Positions 19,701 to 23,369 of a stretch of 23,369 nucleotides of DNA are shown in pieces. Position numbers and translations under genes: made by a program. Source of the stretch: Lactifluus volemus (Eukaryota > Basidiomycota > Agaricomycetes > Russulales > Russulaceae). The stretch covers positions 1-23,369 of the forward strand of contig WTXI01000466.1 of the NCBI GenBank assembly GCA_022376515.1, given 5' to 3'. Numbering within the stretch: the first letter of the stretch is position 1; every line of letters begins with the position of its first letter. The notes beneath the pieces are model-generated. The model made no database searches and was not told the origin of the DNA. It saw only the letters and a list, made by a program, of their open reading frames with translations.

Positions 19701-20606
19701 TGAAGAAAAGGGGAAAAAGGGGAAAAACCAAGTCGTCGTGGAATAGAAGAGAAAGAGAGAGAGAAGGCGGGGACTGGTCTAGGCAGAACCGTGTTTGGGA
19801 AATGGTTGTGTCATGGTCATGACAGGTCGAGTTCAGGGCCACGGCCACCTGATTTCACTCCTTCTCCTTTGCGATCAAAAACTAGTTTTTACAGGCTCAC
19901 ACGCGGCTGTGTATCACGTCCCTATCGATCGTAGCTAGAGTGTAACTAGAAACGGTGAGGGGTGCGGCTGTGAAAACCCGAGTGGCTGTCATATCCTAAT
20001 TAGTCACTCGTCGCGGCGTTGAGTCGGATCCTTCCCTTTTACGGAATTTTCCCTTTTCACCCCGTTCCTGTATAACATATGTTACGCCTCCTATCGTTGA
20101 CCTTGACCGCGATAAATGTTACGTTTTGGGTTGCCACAGATCATACAATTTCATTCGGCTTTCCCCGATTAGGTTACAGTCTTGCCTTTTAAAGTATTTG
20201 ACACGTGTAGTTGATACCCAGACATACGGACCCATGATGATGATTTGAATGAATGATAATAATCAATCTCTTTGTTCATCTGAGTGAAGCCCCGTCACTC
20301 CTCTTGTAGCGTGGCGTTCAGCCACAAGCGCCATTCCTTCCTTTAGTTGTCTCCCGTCGGGGGCCAATTCCTCGGATCTCCGCCACAACAGTTACATCCT
20401 TTATTGTTACCCCTTTTCATTTACTATTAACATTCTTATATATGCCACGCGGCCTTCTGAAACTCTGTGGCGTTCCCCACCTGTGGTAGAACCTGTCTGG
20501 ACCCTTTGAGGACATTGTGCGGGCAACCACCATAACTTACCTATATCCTTATCCATCTCACTCACACTCCTTTCCTAAACCATAGCAAAAAGTCTGTCGA
20601 CCATAC
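19701..20606. other. Divergent intergenic region right of FYR gene
   Basis: There is no gene. The minus-strand leader of the FYR gene is pyrimidine-rich just upstream of its presumed ATG (T/C runs at 19706-19770). Towards the right end a TTATATAT box at 20436-20443 is followed by a C/T-rich stretch to 20600, looking like a core promoter and leader for a plus-strand transcript. Confidence 0.45.
20436..20443 (+). promoter_or_regulatory. TATA-like box before 20607 ORF
   Basis: TTATATAT lies about 165 nt upstream of the ATG at 20607. Between them is a pyrimidine-rich tract (ATCCATCTCACTCACACTCC) of the kind seen before fungal start sites. Confidence 0.4.
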
Positions 20607-20822
20607 ATGTCCTACTCTCGACGCCTCCCGTTGATAGGCACCACTTACCGCTCAAAAGCGACCCTAAGGTTTCATCAATCGACGCCTCCAAGCCGCCCTG
20701 ACATGACATCGTCCCCGTTTAGTGTCGTCGCAGTCAGAAAACGGTCCTTTCCGTTCATGTTTTACTTAAAAGAACCCTACTACACTTTACCTATAAGACT
20801 CTCGGCGATGTCGGGAGAATAA
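20607..20822 (+). CDS. Hypothetical small basic protein
   Basis: This is a 71-codon frame from ATG at 20607. The N-terminus (MSYSRRLPLIGTTYRSKATL) is rich in Arg, Ser and Thr and has no acidic residue in its first 31 positions, which resembles a mitochondrial presequence. The rest is basic and aromatic, with no recognised domain. The promoter-like upstream region is the main reason to list it. It may be the first exon of a longer gene whose later exons I could not join, or a chance frame. Confidence 0.3.
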   Translation: MSYSRRLPLIGTTYRSKATLRFHQSTPPSRPDMTSSPFSVVAVRKRSFPFMFYLKEPYYTLPIRLSAMSGE

Positions 20823-23110
20823 GCGGATTAACGCCTTTGGCGCTGGCTTCCCACATTTTTGCCACCATCTGATAGGCGGCCGAGACAAAGGAACCACGTT
20901 GCTATTGGTTCACATTCATTAAGCGCACATCAACGCCCCCCTTCGGTGAAGCTGTCTTTTGCTAGCACCCTGAACGCTTTCAAACACCGCATCCTGAAGG
21001 CGGGCAATTTGGTCATCCCATCTCTTACACACCCTGCGGAGATAACCATAACATGATATGTGCGCTTGATCCCGAGGTACAACGACGAGCCACAACATTT
21101 GATTCAGACAGGGGTTGTGCAACCGACGACGCTCATCTTTTCGGCAGGACATCAACTTGGCAGCAACCAATGTCACGCCTCGCGTAGTTAGGCTTTGAAT
21201 GGGTTTTATCAGTGTACACAGGGATAAAAAGCCTAGGAGCATGCGCGCACAACGCCTGACTCTCTCTCTTGTTCTGGAAACCCTCAACAAGGCATTTCAA
21301 AAGGTGATAGATACCCTCGCAGTGAGGGGCCGAGCCCTAGAATCAGAAATGAAGCTGCGGGTCATGGTCATGTGGCCGTGGCCAAAGCTTAAAACGGTGG
21401 TAGTGGCGTAAGCGCGGCGTGGCGTTCCTAAATGGGGACACGGAATCTTGGGAATTGGAAGAACGATTTGCGCTGTGCAATCGGAAGAAGAGGGGGTTGG
21501 CCCGTCCTCGGCGGGGATCTCTACAAATTTCGACACCCACGCTCTTCTTCCATTTGTCCGAGCGAGTGAGGGGCGAACATGAGACATCTCCACTACTACT
21601 ATCCACGTCTGTAACCCCCCCCCCCCCACATACGCCTAAGGGGTCCAACCCCCCTCCTTGTCCTTTACCTTGTTTCATATGTGCACTTAATACATAAGTC
21701 ATGTAAACTTTTTTTTTCTCCCTTGTTTTATCAACGCTCGGTATTCTCGCTTAACTCTTTCGAGGGGGCCGTTTTGCGCTCTCTTTATCCTCGGGTTTCG
21801 AATCCGCGCTCCAGGGCTCCTGTGTTTTGAGGTACGACCTGTTATAGTATGGCCAACTTGCTGCCTTATCTGAAAAATCACACACGGGTGGAGAAAATTA
21901 CTACATGACGTGCGTCTGATTTGTGCTGCCCCTGTGTGCTTTGTCGCAAGAAATCACACACCAACCAAATTCATTTCACTCCACTTCTCTGCTCTTCACT
22001 TTGTGAAACTTTAAACTGTACTAACATGGCACACACGCGAAATACATTTACCGTTCACCCCGTTTGGTTCTGGACCCGCCTCCACAGCGGGGGGGGAAAT
22101 TTTACTCTTTCATGTCATCTGATTTCCCACAAATGAAAAGCATGGGACCAGCCCTAACAGTACCGGTAGTCGTTGGAGGCCACGTGGATGATACGAGCCA
22201 CGTAATAAGTGGGCACCACGAGTCTGTCTTCTTCTTCTTCCGCGATAAAACAAGGTCCTAGATTAGAAGTAAATCACAAAAATAAGTGAGTGGCGGGGTT
22301 GAGCTGAGTCGTTAGCCGATCTCATTACACGTGGAGAACAAGAGACACTGTATATGCAAGTCCCATGCAAGTCTCACCTCGGAACCTGTCGTAATATGCG
22401 CGCCGTGTAATTGCTTCCGTGTGTTGCGCAAGGGGTGGCAATGGCGGTGGTGATGGTGGTGATGGTGGTGGTGGTGTATAATTGAAAACTTGTACTAGTA
22501 CTGTAGAATTACAGATACGGATACGGGCCCGGATCCTGTATCTAACTATCTATCACACGAGGTAACGTTCGAGGTCCAATCCCCACTTCACACCATTTGA
22601 ATTTTTCGGCTCAAACTAATAGACTCCCCCCGTCCCCTCCAAATGACCGTGACTGACCCTATTGGGACACCATACGTTTTTTTTCGCGTACCTTGCTTTG
22701 AACTCAAAATATCTGGGGTCATCACAAATCATTTACTATGGACCGGAAACAGCCAATGTCACAAAGTTCTGAAGAGTCCTGACAAACCGTAGGCAACTTT
22801 GTTTGTTGAAAATGCAGGCAAATTCGCTTGTGGCAAGTGCCAGTGGGAAGGAAAATGCGCCACGCTGAGGGAACTTCGTGCCTATCAAATTCTTTTTTTT
22901 TTTTTTTGAAACCGTTTTTCCCATCACTTTGACTGTCGCGGTACTCATAACGTCTCCGCGTCCCGCAGTACATGTGAACGGGTGTACATGCCCTCAAACC
23001 TTTACTATCGTCATACCCAAAGATGACACCTCACCCGACTCTGCACCGCAACTGAAAACCAACACGCTTATGACAAACTAGTCTAGTGCTTCGTAGCGCT
23101 CTCACTGCCA
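20823..23110. other. Right non-coding stretch
   Basis: No recognisable gene. It contains a poly-C run at about 21616-21628, a GGTGGTGAT microsatellite near 22444-22475 and a run of about 16-17 T at 22891-22908. A minus-strand fragment near 20919-21020 gives a hydrophilic peptide (CKRWDDQIARLQDAVFESVQ) after a possible CCGCAG acceptor. It could be a real exon, but I cannot connect it to anything. Confidence 0.4.
22444..22475. repeat. GGT/GAT microsatellite
   Basis: Tandem GGTGGTGAT units, then GGTGGTGGTGG, on the plus strand. Non-coding in any supported model. Confidence 0.7.
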
Positions 23111-23369
23111 ATGATGCCATCGTGGTTCCATATCCGCCTGTCTACGCCCGGTCCTAGGCTCCATCACCCATTCCTCGCTTTTTTGTTTAAGGTATACAAA
23201 TCACCCCAGTTCCTTCTTATAGGCTCCGGCCCACTCGTCGGAGCGTGCGCCACAATCAGACCACATAGGGCTCTTTCTCGCGACGTTCTCTCGCAGCCTT
23301 ATCACGGGTTCGAGGACCCATATAACGCAGAACAAAACTGGAAGGAGTATTTTCAAAAAAAAAACAAGG
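23111..23369 (+). CDS. Partial ORF running off the right edge
   Basis: The frame from ATG at 23111 is open to the end of the window (86 codons). It includes FLLIGSGPLVGACATI, which resembles a glycine-rich dinucleotide-binding turn, and PYHGFEDPYNAEQNWKEYF, which has a protein-like composition. There may be an intron (a CTTATAG acceptor at about 23221). The GSGP motif could suggest an FAD-type oxidoreductase, but one motif is too little to assign a function. Confidence 0.3.
   Translation, partial: MMPSWFHIRLSTPGPRLHHPFLAFLFKVYKSPQFLLIGSGPLVGACATIRPHRALSRDVLSQPYHGFEDPYNAEQNWKEYFQKKNK

Noticed and set aside
21780..21815. GGGTTTCGAATCCG, resembling a tRNA B box
   Set aside because: It has one base too many in the loop, no matching A box at the right distance, and no acceptor stem could be folded.
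23300..23325. CGGGTTCGAGGACCC, resembling a tRNA T-arm
   Set aside because: The loop is one base short for a standard arm, and no D-arm or acceptor stem is visible upstream. The bases also fit the open frame at the window edge.
1..23369. CRISPR array, rRNA or bacterial-type operon
   Set aside because: No regularly spaced identical repeats and no rRNA signatures. The genes carry spliceosomal introns, so the window is eukaryotic.

Overview
The window is eukaryotic nuclear DNA from a filamentous fungus. Every gene I could resolve is cut by short GT-AG introns of 53-73 nt, and the relic families (fungal STAND Goodbye domain, NACHT-ankyrin) are typical of Agaricomycetes. A Rhizoctonia/Thanatephorus-like basidiomycete is my best guess. 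It is an inference from gene style, not a database result.

Layout. Left accessory part (about 1-14,000): an SDR oxidoreductase pseudogene (+, 1263-2309). Then a 1.9 kb segment (3150-5056) carrying a secreted RlpA-like double-psi beta-barrel gene on the minus strand. Then a decayed STAND 'Goodbye' fragment (minus, 5500-5960). Then a diverged direct copy of the 1.9 kb segment with a second RlpA-like gene (7902-9862). Then a decayed NACHT C-terminal/ankyrin fragment (minus, 10290-11245), an intact five-exon SDR gene (+, 11789-12892), and a third, badly eroded SDR relic (+, 13414-13955). The region looks like a small birth-and-death zone: two gene families are each present in two or three copies at different stages of decay. 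Right part (about 14,000-23,369): one conserved six-exon gene on the minus strand (17334-19700) encoding a TBRG1-like FYRN/FYRC chromatin-associated protein. It is flanked by long stretches in which I see only low-complexity sequence and weak ORFs.

The most interesting observation is in the two RlpA-like genes. Both carry a tandemly duplicated internal exon, bounded by phase-0 introns, that has diverged and lost both cysteines of the canonical exon. Each gene can therefore read through as a protein of about 173 residues, or skip the cassette and give a canonical barrel of about 133 residues. The arrangement is shared by both paralogs, so it predates the segmental duplication. The predicted protein stays open in both copies.

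The genes do not form an operon or an evident pathway. The SDR and RlpA-like proteins are accessory functions (unknown small-molecule redox; extracellular wall/protein binding). The FYR protein is a housekeeping nuclear factor.
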